Source: Notamacropus eugenii
Lineage: Eukaryota > Chordata > Mammalia > Diprotodontia > Macropodidae
Length of the DNA stretch: 64,000 nt
Reading direction: 5' to 3'
Assembly (NCBI RefSeq): GCF_028372415.1
Contig: NC_092872.1
Coordinates: forward strand, 266,315,008-266,379,007
The translations under genes and the position numbers were made by a program. Below the pieces are notes generated by a model. The model was given only the letters and a program-made list of their open reading frames with translations. It was not told the DNA's origin and did not search any database. Positions 1 through 11,340 of this stretch are shown here, piece after piece; position 1 is the stretch's first letter; each line of letters opens with the position of its first letter.

Positions 1-107
1 TGTTCTCCTCCTGTAGTGCAGCACATGTAAGAACTGTTGGTTAAATCTTGGCTGCTTGAAGGAATGGACTATTGGTGGCCCTGAGGTCTATAGTTGTCAA
101 TGATGTC

Positions 108-682
108 TGTTCGGCCTTGAGGCCGAAGGGCTACCTGAGTCTTACCTTACCTGTCGTCCAGGTCTTCGGTTGGCCAAACCGGATAAACGTATTGAGAGAA
201 GAGACTTTCCAGAGTCGAACAAGGGTTAGGCTTTATTCAGGGTCTTGGTTACATGTGCAGGGTGAATTCTTCCTCAGGAGAGAGGAATCCTCCTCCTCCC
301 AAGGAGGCAAAGATCGTACAGCAAGAGAATGGGAGTGGGAGAGGGGAGGGACCCTCTGCCCTCTAAAGGCCCTTAAGCGCAAAGAGCACCTTCAGGCTTT
401 CCTGACTCTACTTAAGCTCTCACGAGAATACCGGGCATGCTCTCAGCCCTTAGCTTAGTCAACAACAGGTATGCTTAGACCCCGGGCCAATCTCAAGGGT
501 GGGATGCTCTCCCCAGCACGTATCCCATGGAGAAGAGTCGGAGATGCACAAGATAGCCCGTGTCTCACTCCTCAGTTCCCAGCTATTCCCTGGGGGGCCT
601 CATGAGAACTCTTAAGGTTTAGAAGTCCTCACCTTTACCTGCCCAAGACTGTCCACGTGAAACTGAGCTTACACCCCCAACA
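108..682 (-). mobile_element. Solo LTR of an endogenous retrovirus (class II-like)
   Basis: A 575-bp block is bounded by perfect 6-bp direct repeats GATGTC at 102-107 and 683-688. The ends form a short inverted repeat: on the - strand it starts TGTTGG and ends GAACA. A - strand AATAAA signal lies at 232-237, as expected for the R region when the LTR is read on the - strand. A 6-bp duplication is typical of betaretrovirus-like (ERVK-type) integrations, but the class assignment is inference. No second LTR or internal region is present, so it looks like the product of LTR-LTR recombination. It sits in a JMJD1C intron in antisense orientation, the usual survivable orientation. Confidence 0.75.
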
Positions 683-1309
683 GATGTCTACCTCAGAACC
701 CACACTTTTCCTTACCAGAGTTTCTATCTCACTGCCAGGGTAGACGAAGAATGATTTTCATTCATCGCATAGGGGTTTTAATCTAGATTAATTTATCATT
801 TTTAGTGTATAAAAGGGAAGAGTTCTGCTGTGTTGTTTCCAAGTTGATACTTTTAAAAGAACCTGGAGAGCATTAAAAGAGGAGAAGAAGCAGTAGGGAT
901 GTCACTGAGTCACTTAAAGGGATTGGTTAAGGAAAGGAGACTTAGGAGAAATCACTTCTTTCTGAGGCACTGAAAGGCTGTGGTTGATGTGAAAGAGACA
1001 GGGAGCAGAGGTTGGAAAGGGGCCACGTTTGGCTCAGTGGAAAAAACTTGTAAATGTTGAGAAGATGAGTTCCTTGTCAGGCCAAGGCTGGTGCACTCGG
1101 GATTCTTGTTCAGTCATGGCTGGCACCACCAGCTCACAACCTGGGCATCCTCCTCAGCTCAGTCTCTTCCCCTCCCCCCCCACCCCCACCCCGCTCCTTG
1201 CCAATCCCATGTACACCCCCACTGTGATACAGGCCCTTGTCCCCTGACCCCTGGACCAGTGCCATGGCAGCTGAGGGGGGGTTCCACCATCTATCCCTAT
1301 CCCACTCCC

Positions 1310-1760
1310 TTTCCACTCGGCTACCATACAGGCTCTCCTCAGGTGCAGCTCCAACCCTGTTACCTTCCAGTGACTCTCTTATCACCTCTAGGATCAAATA
1401 TACAATCTTGTGTTTGCCTTTCTGAGCCTTTCATCTCCTCATCCCTTCCCAGCCCACATTAGCAGACTGTACCCCTGGGCTAGAGTTCTGCATCTCCTGA
1501 CTTAGGTGCTTTCCTTCAGGTGTCATCTCAAGTCCACATCCCCTTAAAGCCAGGGCAACTCTCCGCCAGAGGGAACTCTGTGGTTTTCTCCACTTAATTC
1601 TGTGTATAGCTTGTTTGTACCTGATGGTGGCATTCATCTTCCCCGTTAGACTGCAAGAGAAACAACTGTTTGGTTTGGTTTGGGTTTTCATCAGGGTGTG
1701 GGTGGCCTTGATTGTGTTCCTGGTGCTTAGCACAGGGCCAGGAATAGAGCAGGTACATGC
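1310..1760 (+). mobile_element. L2-type (CR1-clade) LINE, 3' end
   Basis: The sequence follows the L2-type 3' region known from marsupials and monotremes: a 'cacctctaggatcaaatata' block, a 'tgtatagcttgtttgta' block, then 'gcttagcacagggccaggaa' near the tail. It is old and diverged. The boundaries are approximate. Confidence 0.65.
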
Positions 1761-2529
1761 ATGAGAAAAACTTGTGAACTTGGCCCTTCCAGCTTTGATT
1801 CCATTATCAAGTTAGTCAGATTCAGAAGCCACAGTATGAAGGGGTAAGGTCTCTCTACCTCTTTAAGAACATTTCTTCCCTGTAGCTTCAACATTTTTTC
1901 TGACATTTGAAGTGGGAATCTGGTTGTTTACTTTCTTAGGGTTTTAAATGCAGTTGTTCTAACTTCCCAAGTATCCAAGCCATAGTTTTTCCTTAAGTAC
2001 CAGAAATCCCTTTCTCCTTCTATGGAGTGCTCATGTGTCCTCTGTTCCCCACTGCTTGATCTCAGTAATGGTTACAAAGTCCCTCCGGATCAAGAAGAGG
2101 AGACTGAGGCTTTTCCTCCCCCATGCCCCAAGGGATTCCCTGTCAGAAGCTGGAGCTGGGACTGTGTCCTATGCTCACAGATGCTGCCATCCCTTACATC
2201 AGTTTCAATCCCCTGTCTTAAAAAGATAATCAAATTAATTACAGCTGTTCTTCATTCCTTAAAAGGCAAAATAAGAATATTTTACTTTCTCCATGAAGTG
2301 ATAGCAAAGAACTTCAGAAAGGCCATTCTCCTTCCCTTCTATCATCCTCAGATGGGGTCATTTGAAGGTGCTTTTCCTGTGATTTGCCAATCAATCCCTT
2401 TAGGTATCACCATCTTTTTTTCTCAGTTCAAAGATGTGTTTCCCTTCAGCATAGCCTATCCATTTCCCAAAGGCTGCGGCCTCCCCCTTGAAGCAGGCTC
2501 TGTCCTGGAGGGCCTGTCTTGCCTGGGCT

Positions 2530-2640
2530 CTCCCCCAGTAGAGTTGGGTCTCTGAGCAGAGGGACCGGGTGTTGGCCTCTCTTTGTATTTCCAGCCTTCG
2601 GCACACGGCAACTATGAAACAAATGCTTGCTGACTAGTGT
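2530..2640 (+). mobile_element. L2-type LINE tail fragment
   Basis: It shows the characteristic tail order: a 'gagcagagggac' block, 'ctctttgtatttccagc', then 'aaatgcttgctgac'. It is short and diverged. Confidence 0.5.
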
Positions 2641-4089
2641 ATTTTCTTGGAGAAGTTAACATCATGTAGCTTGGAATACTCATTATGACAAAAGCAGCCC
2701 CAGCCAGGCTCCTCCTCACTCCTTACCTCCAGGCAGGGGGCTGCACCCTGTCAGCTGATGCTTTGGAGTCTTGGATGGAATATGTTCTTTCTTTTTGACC
2801 TACTGTAATCACTTCATGAAGACCTTGTGTTTAAAGTAGCCCAAATGGACTCTCCAGAAAATAGAATCCCAGTGATGGACTTTGAAGGATTCTTGCCCTT
2901 GGTTCCAAAATTTTGCAATAGAAATGAACCATGACTTGAATTGCTCATCTTCAGAGCACGCAATTAGAGTATTTTTAAATATGATGGAAGGCCGTGTTAA
3001 TGATCCAGACATAAGAGTTCCCTTGGGTATTTGTTGTGTGGTAGGTGAAAGATGAAATGACTGAGGAAACAAAGGTTTGATCTTCCAAGCATATTGATTT
3101 ATTAAGCAGTGCATGCCAGTTGCCTGAGAATATAGGACTAGGCCCCTGCTTCAGCTTAACTCTGGACTCCAAATATTGTAAAAACAATAAAGCCAACTAA
3201 TTAAAAGGAAACAGTACAACATTAGGTAATCTGATTTCTAATTGGATGAAAGATTAGGTAGGGACTTTGCAGCTTGGGAGAGGGAAAGGGAACAGGTGCA
3301 ATTCCTTGAATTCAGAAAAAGAGATGTCCTGCTCACCACCACCACCATCACCACCCCTAAAGGTGTCCATGAACAATCAAAGGAACATAGAAACAATTAA
3401 CTGATGGATTATGTGGGGCCAGTTTTCAGATAAGATGAATGAATTGCTTGAGATGTACAATGGTGAGAAAACTCCTTGCACCAGCCTTTGGATCTGACTG
3501 AGTTTCTAGTCAGCATAACCAAGGTCTGTAGTTAAAGATCTCTCTAAGCAACAGGGAGAGAGGGTTCAGCTTTCCAGCCATAAAGGGCTAAGCTCAAACA
3601 ATGCAATAAGGTTTTCTCCCAATTCCCACAATTGAATAATGTTTTCTCACAAGACAGAAATTGGACTAGATCCATAATTGAATAGAAAGGGAACTGAGCT
3701 AGCTCCAGAATTGAGTTGCAAGATGGAGTCACTGTGATCACTCACTTCCCACAATTCACCACTTGCTGTCCTAACCCTCTCAGTCCTCTCTGTTCTGGTC
3801 TCCTTTCAGAGGCCATGCCCTTTTTCATTCCAAACATGAAGAATCTTGACTTCTGAATTTGAAACATTCCTGTTCTTTGATTTTATATTATGGCTAGATC
3901 ACCTCAAGTATAAATCACCACGAAACAGTGGATGGAGCACTGGGTTTGGTGTCAGCCTGCCTCCAATTTGCCCTCGAACACGTGTTCTTGGCCAGTCAGT
4001 CACCCCTAGGCCAGTCAAGTGAAATACTTAGAAATGAAAGTGACTACTCTCAAGAAGCTAACATCTTTTCAGAGGAGACACTACCTGTA

Positions 4090-5030
4090 CACATGATTAT
4101 AAAACCAAACCACAGGTTATTTTTGGAGATATTTTATTTTTTCTCCGAGTACACATAAAAAAACCCCATTTTTAACACTTTCTGGAATTCCAGATTCTGT
4201 CCCCCCAAGAGAGTAAATAGTCTGATATAAATCATATATGTGCAGTCATGTAAAATATTTCCATATTGGTCATTTTGTGGAAGCAAACTCAAACAAAAAA
4301 AATAGTTTGCTTCAGTCTGTAGTCAGATGCCTCCAGTCTTTTCTCTGGAGGCAGATAGCATTCTTTGTTGAGTCCTTTAGGATTGTCTTAGTTCATTGTT
4401 TTGCTGTGAATAGCTAAGTTACTCACAGTTGATCATCACATAATATTGCTGTTACTGTGGACATGTTTGGATTCTGCTCACTTCACTTTGTATCAGTTCA
4501 GGTAAGGCTTTCCAGGGTTTTCTGAGAGCATTTTGCTCACCATTTCTTAGGGCACAATAATGTTCTTGTTCAGCCTTTCCCCAATTGATGGGCATCCCCT
4601 CAATTTCCAATTCCTAATTAGCTACCACAAAAGGAGCTGCTTTAGGAAGTATTACAAAATATTTTTGTCCAAATAGGTCCTCTCCCTCCACCCCCTTTTT
4701 TAAATCTTTGGGTTACAGACCAGATTGAGGTGCTGTAAATATATACACACATGTATATTTGTGTGTATGTATGTATGTAGATATACACGTGTGTGTAGGT
4801 TTTTTTATGTTTTGGGGGCACGGACCTAGTAATGGTATTGCTGGATCAAAGGGTATGCAGTTTGATAGACCTTAGGCATGGTTCTAAATTGTTCTCCAGA
4901 ATCACTGAATCAGTTCACAACTCCACCAACGATGCAGTCATGTCCCAATTTTCCCATATCCATCCCCTCCAACGTTTATCGTTTTCCTTTTTTGTCTTAC
5001 TGGGCAATCTGAGGGGTGTCTCAGAGTTAT
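4090..5030 (-). mobile_element. L1 3' region, antisense
   Basis: Read on the - strand this matches the end of a marsupial L1 ORF2 and its 3' region. The block at 4830-4960 is the complement of 'caccattactaggt' and 'gaactgattcagtgattctgga', and the block at 4560-4610 is the complement of 'gatgcccatcaattgggga'. It shares this layout with the + strand L1 at 24290-25980. It is broken by a TG/TA-rich simple repeat near 4737-4800 and has no intact frame. Confidence 0.7.
4737..4800. repeat. TG/TA-rich simple repeat
   Basis: Alternating purine-pyrimidine sequence with TATACACACATG, TGTGTGTATG and TATGTATG runs, imperfect throughout. It lies inside the antisense L1 fragment. Confidence 0.7.
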
Positions 5031-5064
5031 AGTGGGCCATAGTTAAAGGAGACACTAGCAACTG

Positions 5065-5385
5065 GCAGGGTGGGAGGTGATCAGGAAAAGCCTTGTGGCA
5101 AGTTATTTAACTTCTCTGAGCCTCTTTTTTGTATCATCTGCAAAACAAGGTTTAGACCATATATCTAAAAACTCATGCAGCTCTAAATGTATGATCTGTA
5201 TATTATTGTTTTAGTGAAGAGAGGCTAAGTAATGTAGCAGAGAGAGAGCCAGACTAGGAAGCTCCCTGGGTTCAAGATTCACCTTTGACATATGCTAGCT
5301 GCTTGACTGACTGAACAAGTCTCCTCGCTCCTCAGTGCACTGGGCAACTTTAAGACTAAGTTGTAGAAAAGGTGCCTGCCAACAA
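5065..5385 (+). mobile_element. Two adjacent MIR/THER-type SINE fragments
   Basis: The first copy (about 5065-5205) has the core 'caagttatttaacttctctgagcctc' followed by 'gcagctctaaatgtatgatc'. The second (about 5215-5385) has 'gagccagactaggaag', 'gggttcaagattcac' and 'ctagctgcttgactgactg'. Both are diverged. They lie about 500 bp upstream of a JMJD1C exon. Confidence 0.6.
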
Positions 5386-5902
5386 TAGTGGGGGGAATTC
5401 CCTATCCCCACCTCTGAAACAGGCCTGGCGAGTTGTCCTGGCGTTTTCATTTCCTGGTTTGTTTGTGCTGCTTAGGTTTTCTTCCTTCAGCCTCTCCCTT
5501 CCATTTTTAGTAGTTCTCTAGTCAAATAAGTCCTGCTTTTGCTTACTAGCTTGATGGGGGTTGTCTGAGAAAGCCATATTGAAGAAAGACATGCTTTTCT
5601 CTCCTCCCCATTTTCCAAAAGCACATTTGTGGAGAGATTTTGGTTTCTCTTCCCCAGGACAAGAAGCCCCTTGGTAGTGCTGTTCAGAAATGGTCTCAGT
5701 TTCATTTCTTCTGCTCTCTGGCATATGAAGGCACATGAACTCAGGAGGAGAGGTGCTGGGCTTTCCCCAGGGAGGAAGGAACACCCTTGTCTGAGCACTC
5801 GGGCATAGCAGCTTTGAATGCATGCAGCTGAGTGTGGCAGTGTCTGCTCAGGCCATGCTGGGGCCTCTTTGTGTGGCCTGACGAGCCCTCTCCATATTTC
5901 AG

Positions 5903-6042
5903 GCATCCTAAAGAAATTTGAGGAAGAAGACCTGGATGACGTTTTAATGAGAAGGCTGAAAGACTCAACTGAGACCCCTGGTGCTCTGTGGCACATCTAT
6001 GCAGGCGAAGATGCTGACAAGATAAGGGAGTTTCTCCAGAAG
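5903..6042 (+). CDS. JMJD1C: JMJD1C, fourth-from-last coding exon (JmjC domain)
   Basis: This 140-bp exon has a polypyrimidine-AG acceptor (AG at 5901-5902) and a GTACGT donor at 6043. It opens with the last two bases of a split glycine codon and ends on a complete codon, encoding ILKKFEEEDLDDVL, a GALWHIYAGEDADKIREFLQK segment and the residues between. This is the middle of the JmjC domain of the KDM3/JMJD1 family, nuclear Fe(II)/2-oxoglutarate-dependent proteins linked to histone H3K9 demethylation. Reported demethylase activity of JMJD1C itself is weak or disputed. I assign JMJD1C rather than KDM3A or KDM3B from the downstream exons, which match the JMJD1C C-terminus. The exon with the HxD/E metal ligands lies upstream of the window. 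Confidence 0.93.
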
Positions 6043-6939
6043 GTACGTGCTGTCTGTGTTCCTTAGTGTCACCCTTCTCTAGTCTGCCAGAAAGCATTCA
6101 GCATGCTTTGGCTCTGCTTGGGAAAAACAGTTCCACACCTCCACCCACCTCAAGGAGCTGACATCGTACCTGGGGGCTGAGGGGAGAGAAAGGGACCCAC
6201 CCAGGTGCATTAGGAAAAAAATCTGGAGAATCCAGGATGGACCCCAGAAAGGGAGGAGGCATGGCAAGCCATGGCTAGCTTGCCAGCACTTTAACTTAAA
6301 TGGAGGGTCTGGAAGAAACTAGCTGATAAGAAGAGGGGGACGGACACTGGGGCATGGAGAAGGAAGGCCCGGCTAGTCTGGATACTAGCTGTAAAGTGGG
6401 CATTTCTAGAAGAAGGGGGCCCAAGTCTCAAGGAAATCTGGTTTTTTGTCCAGGTGTTTTTAGTTCTTTTACAACTTTTTAACAGGATTGGATTTATTGA
6501 ATAGCATTTAGGTTGTTTTGGGAAGAGTTAAAATTGAAAGCTTGGACACTGGAAAACCAAAGTCCATGAACGACGGTGCCTGGGCTGGACCGCAGAGTCA
6601 CTGGGACTTGGATTGTCAGGCTCTTCCTAAAGAGCGAGGAAGCCCCCCTGCTGCCATAATCCCTCCACACCACCGTTTCATTAAGGGCTAAACTACTGAG
6701 CCAAAGAAACAGCTGTTCCTTGGGTGGGACCGGCGGTAGCCACCTAAAAAGGAGACCAGTGAATGTGTTTTGCTTTGTATGTTTTCGGTTTGATTGTTTC
6801 TACCCTGTGTATTGGTCTGAAAACAAGGTCTCTGTGGTAGTTGTGTCTGGTGGCTGTTGGTTCCTTGTTCTCTGAGCTATAAACATAGATCCCTTTTTAT
6901 TTTCTCTCTTCTCTGCCTCCCTCATCAGCTTCCATAGAT

Positions 6940-7910
6940 TCAGTTGCCATCTCTGTGCTTGGTGATTCTCAGTCTACTTCTCTTGTCCCAATCTCTCTGC
7001 TGACTTCATGTCCAAAATGGAACTCGTTATCATATGTCATGAAATAAAATTTGTGAAAAGCGCTCGGCACCGCGCTTAGTTACTGTAGTTACTGCAGTAG
7101 TCACTATATGAATGGTTACTATATATATAACACTTCTTCCCATCCTTCTTCCTCCTTACCTTCTCACATCCGGCCCCACCCCCCCAGCTTCCTTCCTCCC
7201 ACTCTGGCGGGCTTGTATCTGAGGTATCAGCCTCAACTCCCCTTATCTCTATCGCCCCCTTATCCAAACTGTTGACAAGGCCTGCACGGGCTCTCCTCTG
7301 AGTGCCAAGACCCTTCTCACTTCATGCCTGAGGCACTGCTGTAGCTGCTGATGGGTCTGCCTCCTCCACTCAGCCACTGAAGTGATTTTCCTTAAGCAAA
7401 AGTCCTGCTTTATCTCTCCCCTCCCCTCTACATGCACACTCAGTCAATCCCACTGGCTCCCTGTCACCTCCAAAATCAGAAGAAACTTCTCTGCTTGGCA
7501 TTTAGAGCCTTCTGTTACCTGCCCCCCACCTCTACCACCTTCTAGTCTTCCTCCCTACATACGTTCTCCCATGGACTCTGCTCTCCCCACTCTTTCTCAA
7601 ATAGGATGCTCTGTCTGTCAGCTGGTGCATTTTTTTTTGGCTGTCCCTCATGCCTGGAATGCTCTCCCTCCTCTGTCCACCTACTTACCTCTCTGGCTTG
7701 CTTCAGCTAAAATCCTCCCTTCTAAAGAACCTTCCCCAACCCCTCTAAAATCTGGCCCCTTCTCTATATTCTTTCCTCATTATCTTGTATAGTATTTGCT
7801 TTGTATATTACATGCTGGCTTGTTCTCTCCCCCATTGGAGTGACCCAGCACTTCAGCACAGTGCACATAGTAGGTGCTTAATAAATGTTTATTGACTAAG
7901 TGAATAAACA
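6940..7910 (+). mobile_element. L2-type LINE, long 3' part, interrupted by a MIR-like tail
   Basis: The order of recognisable blocks is 'ccaatctctctgctgac', 'catgtccaaaatggaactcgtta', 'ccctgtcacctccaaaatca', 'ctggaatgctctccctcc' and the tail 'agtaggtgcttaataaatgt' at 7870-7890. A short MIR-like segment (about 7045-7125, 'gaaaagcgctcggcacc') breaks it. A hydrophobic 136-codon frame at 7382-7792 is not a gene. It is LINE sequence between two JMJD1C exons. Confidence 0.7.
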
Positions 7911-8541
7911 CAGATGAATTTGCTTTTAAATGTGTCATTTAAGGATTAGTCCATGGCTGCCTCTCTATTGAAAGGTTTGTCACTTAGTCTGACAGAAATG
8001 CCACGTACTGCTGCCCTACCCTAGGCCCGATGACCATCATCTTCCACACATGAAGGGTCTGCAGTTCCACTGATGTCCACACTGCAGCAGTGGCTTAATG
8101 TTTTATACATTCATTTATGCCAATTTCTTTCTCTAATAATGACAGTTAAGTCCTTAGTTGGCGAAAGGTTATCAGCTAAAACAGACTCTCAGGCAGGCAG
8201 CGTAGCCAGACGATGATTTATTTATTCCTCCCCCCTTGTTTAGAGCAGTTGGACATGGGCATCTGGCTTTGTGAGCTGACCTTATTTTTAGTGGGCCGCT
8301 TTGGCTGGAGACCTGGCCAACAAGTCCAACAGACAAGGAAGAGGAACCAAAAGAACACGGGTCACCTTCAGTACACTTACTTGGGTTTCTGTCATTTCTT
8401 TGTTTGAGCCCCTAATCCACTTCTCTTCCTGTTTGACCCAAGACCTTAAAACAGAGGTCATTGCTTTAAAGACATTTAGTTTGTTGTTGCCTCCTCTCAG
8501 AAGCTGGGTGTGTGAACCGTGTGTGTCACTCCACTTTCTAG

Positions 8542-8718
8542 ATTGCAAAAGAACAAGGCCTGGAAGTCCTCCCAGAGCATGACCCCATCCGTGACCAGAG
8601 CTGGTATGTGAACAAAAAACTCCGCCAAAGGCTGCTGGATGAGTACGGCGTGAAAACGTGCACTGTCGTCCAGTTTCTGGGTGATGCGATCATCTTGCCG
8701 GCAGGTGCACTGCATCAG
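8542..8718 (+). CDS. JMJD1C: JMJD1C, third-from-last coding exon (third metal-ligand His)
   Basis: This 177-bp exon (59 codons, phase 0 at both ends) has AG at 8540-8541 and GT at 8719. It begins [21 protein letters not shown] and ends [14 protein letters not shown]. The histidine in GALHQ (codon 8713-8715) aligns with the third Fe(II) ligand of the KDM3 family, within the conserved 'LPAGA-HQV-N' motif completed by the next exon. The ligand is intact, so the sequence here gives no sign of catalytic loss. The acidic-basic [11 protein letters not shown] stretch is also family-typical. The codons show no frameshift or stop. Confidence 0.95.
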
Positions 8719-9049
8719 GTAAAAACCAACAAAGCCTCATGGATTGCGCCTCTGTGTGGATCAGATGGGTGTTTAACTGCACGAGCATTTGTTCGGGTCC
8801 ATTGGAATACTTTTCCATATATTTGAGAACAACTGACACAGTCCACCACTCTTGGAAGTTAAGGATTGATTTAATTTGTCACTTTCTACCTAGGGTAATG
8901 TGTCATGTTCCGGTTTAAGTCTTAAATGTTTTCATGGGAAGTTGAAAAGGGACATTTGGTGGAATTCATTTTTTAAAATGCTTGCTGTACTGAGGCTGAA
9001 AAAGGAAAACAAAACTGAGACTTAGGGGACCAAATTTGATTTCCCAGAA

Positions 9050-9265
9050 AATTATTCCAACCACCATTAACTCTAGTGTTTTCCCTCTTAATCATTTCTA
9101 ATTTATCCTATATAAAACATGTTTACACATAGTAGTTTGCATGTTGTCTTCCTCCATTAGACTGAACTCCTAAGAGTGGGGACTATGTCTTGTCTTTTTT
9201 TGTATCCCCATCATTTCATACAGTGCCTGGAACATAGTAAGTGCTAAAGAAATGCTTATTGACAT
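9050..9265 (+). mobile_element. L2-type LINE 3' end
   Basis: The blocks 'tttgcatgttgtcttcctcc', 'attagactgaactcctaaga', 'tgtatccccatc' and 'gtgcctggaacatagtaagt' occur in L2 tail order. Confidence 0.65.
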
Positions 9266-9929
9266 GAGCAAGAGGATGAGACACTGACTCCAAACATAAA
9301 ATCATTTAGGTGGAAGCAAATTAACTTCTGGGAAGCAAGTGCTGCACTTTTGTTCCAGTGTAGCAAAGAGATGGGAAGTGAGGGAGTTTCCTGCTGGGAC
9401 TGGCATGTTTCCCCATTCATTATAACCAGATCCAGAGAGTAGCTTGAAAATTGAGCCAACACTATATTCCCTGGTCATGGGGGGAGGGAAGAATATGGAG
9501 ACTTGAAGTCCATGGACCATTCAAAATCCTCGAGTTACGGTTCATCATCTCAATCTACTCTTCTCTGCATAGCAAAAAGTAGGCAGACTGAGCTCTGACT
9601 CATCATTGAACTTCCCCATCCTTTGGTAGAAATGCCAACAAATAGTGACATGGCCCAGAAGCCAAAGAGGGGGTGGGAAGGAACACCAAGAAATTGCTGA
9701 AGAAGGCATGGGCAAAAAGATTTCTGACACCGAGTTTACACATGTTCTTGCTTTCAAAGAGGGACTCGATAGATACTAATTCACAGCTTGACTGCCTGTC
9801 TTCTGGATTCTTTCATTTAACAAAGTGCTTTAACTTTCATCAGACAAACCCTGAGAGGTAAATAAGTGCAAACAAGTTCCATTTTATTTTTTAGAGAATG
9901 CAGCGTGGCTTCCACCTTAGTTTTGTAAA

Positions 9930-10065
9930 GTTGAATATTGCTTTGAGTTTAGATTCCAGTCCTTACTGCCTTACTTCCTTGAACAAGTAATTTCTCTGGG
10001 GTTTAGCTCTCTTCATCTGTTAAACAGAGGATTGGACTAGAGCCCTAAGACCTCTGCTGGCTCTG
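9930..10065 (+). mobile_element. MIR/THER-type SINE
   Basis: It contains the core 'gaacaagtaatttctctggg', a 'cttcatctgttaaacagagg' block and the 'attggactagagccctaaga' tail segment. It is diverged and has no clear duplication. Confidence 0.6.
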
Positions 10066-10260
10066 TAACTTCCCTCCTCCCTTCTCTGCTGAGAACTCAT
10101 CTACTGGCAGATGACTCCCTGAGAGGCAGGCTTAGCCTGGTGCTTTGTGGCAGTTCCTCTGGACCATAAAGCTCTAGGAAAAGAGTCCTTTTGATCTTGC
10201 AGTCCCCTAGGTCACTGAGCAAAGGCTTTGATGACAATTTTGTTTTCTCATGGGGGACAG

Positions 10261-10392
10261 GTGCAGAATTTTCACAGCTGCATCCAGGTGACTGAAGACT
10301 TTGTGTCTCCAGAACATCTTGTTCAATCATTTCACTTAACGCAGGAACTGAGACTGCTGAAGGAGGAAATCAACTATGATGACAAACTGCAG
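10261..10392 (+). CDS. JMJD1C: JMJD1C, penultimate coding exon
   Basis: This 132-bp exon (44 codons, phase 0) lies between AG at 10259-10260 and GTAAGG at 10393. It encodes VQNFHSCIQVTEDFVSPEHL and then the helical tail QSFHLTQELRLLKEEINYDD. This closes the JmjC double-stranded beta-helix and starts the C-terminal helices. The LRLLKEEINYDDKLQ stretch is what separates JMJD1C from KDM3A and KDM3B, whose C-termini differ. Near-identity to the mammalian protein, as I know it, shows strong constraint. Confidence 0.95.
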
Positions 10393-10593
10393 GTAAGGGC
10401 TAGATACCTGTGTCTCCCCAGCAACTTTCCCCTGGCAGCATCTGAACCCCAAGTTTTCTTTGCAGTTACCCTTAAAATCTCTTTCTTGGACCCATGGAAC
10501 AGCCCTTTTGACCCCTAGATACTTTGATTAATAGGGAATTTTCATTTAGTCATTTTGCAGTTGAAGTGACTGGAGTTCCAACATCTCTTTCAG

Positions 10594-10683
10594 GTGAAAA
10601 ATATCTTATACCATGCAGTTAAAGAAGTGGTGAGAGCTCTGAAGATGCGGGAAGAGGAAATGGAGGAAATGGAGGAGAATTAA
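10594..10683 (+). CDS. JMJD1C: JMJD1C, terminal coding exon and stop
   Basis: The acceptor AG is at 10592-10593 after the tract 'acatctctttcag'. The exon encodes 29 residues, beginning VKNILYHAVKEVVRALKMRE and ending in an acidic tail EEEMEEMEEN, then TAA at 10681-10683. Only 201 bp of intron separate it from the previous exon. The final residues MEEN match the mammalian JMJD1C C-terminus as I know it. The acidic run just before the end differs in detail from human, with a repeated GAGGAAATG-type codon pattern, and may be a small lineage-specific codon expansion. Confidence 0.95.
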   Translation: MKNILYHAVKEVVRALKMREEEMEEMEEN

Positions 10684-11205
10684 GTGCCCCCTGGATCGGA
10701 CCGGGGCTCCTCAGCCCTCACATGAAGATCAGCGGGCACACACTCTCCTGGGAGCGCCACCAAACCATCTGTCACAGCTACTGTGATTTCGTGTTAGTTC
10801 TAAAAAGAAAGGCAGCCCCCAGCTGCCCTCTCTGTATTATAGTGTACATGGAGTTTGTGAAAATGTCAGATTTAAAATGATGTATTTATTTTTGGGAAAA
10901 AATACAAAATTCTATGCTATATTGTTGATCAGATGTAAATGTGATCTTGTACAGTTTGCTAAAATAACTGATATTTTTCACTACATTGAGACAGTTACTG
11001 TGAGAGTAGTCCACAAACACCAGCTATTGCCTGCGTTGGGGAAATTGCTGAATCGCACAGCGGTCACTTCATCATCTGAAATTTACTGCCAAATAAGTGT
11101 AAAGTTTGTAAAATACAAAGTATATAATGTAGGTGTTCAATAGACACTTCGATACTTTATTGAAGCTGTTCAGTGTACAATTAAACATTTTCAAAAGGTG
11201 TAATT
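10684..11205 (+). other. JMJD1C: JMJD1C 3' UTR
   Basis: AT-rich sequence after the stop, without interspersed repeats, which fits a conserved 3' UTR. The likely cleavage site is 10-30 bases past an ATTAAA at 11180-11185. A second + strand AATAAA at 11708-11713 could give a longer form of about 1.04 kb, but that would run through the - strand coding-like block at 11341-11677. Confidence 0.7.
11180..11185 (+). promoter_or_regulatory. JMJD1C: Probable JMJD1C polyadenylation signal (ATTAAA)
   Basis: ATTAAA is the commonest variant hexamer. It lies about 500 bp after the JMJD1C stop, just upstream of a T-rich and GT-containing stretch. The alternative is AATAAA at 11708-11713. Confidence 0.5.
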
Positions 11206-11340
11206 TATTTAAATTGTCTCATTTTGGTAAAATTTATGTGGAACTTTTAAAGCTTAATATTAAACTTAATATGCTATGTAAATATATACATATATACATT
11301 CAATGATGTATTTTTTTAAAACATTGGCTTGCTTTATTTG

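Larger units (their letters stand above)
1..5902 (+). other. JMJD1C: JMJD1C intron, 3' part
   Basis: Intronic DNA upstream of the first JMJD1C exon visible here. I looked for the preceding JmjC exon, which in this family carries the first two metal ligands, and did not see it, so it lies left of the window. The stretch holds a solo LTR, L2 fragments, an antisense L1 fragment and two SINEs, listed separately. Bases 683-1300, 1770-2520 and 2650-4080 hold nothing I recognise, apart from a short CCA-rich run near 3338-3355. Confidence 0.7.

Noticed and set aside
72..458. 128-codon + strand ORF
   Set aside because: It lies almost wholly inside the solo LTR at 108-682 and on the strand opposite to the LTR's reading direction. 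No recognised domain.
2022..2555. 177-codon + strand ORF in the JMJD1C intron
   Set aside because: It runs into an L2 tail, has mixed hydrophobic composition without motif, and no splice context. It is most likely a chance frame.
5487..6097. Three overlapping - strand ORFs near the JMJD1C exon
   Set aside because: They overlap the exon on the opposite strand and have no recognisable domain. They are shadow and chance frames.
7076..7437. Small - strand ORFs
   Set aside because: They lie within an L2 copy and its MIR-like interruption, with no independent support.
8288..8826. ORFs around the JMJD1C exon at 8542-8718
   Set aside because: The - strand frames are shadows. The + strand frame at 8608-8826 is the exon's own frame read on into the intron.
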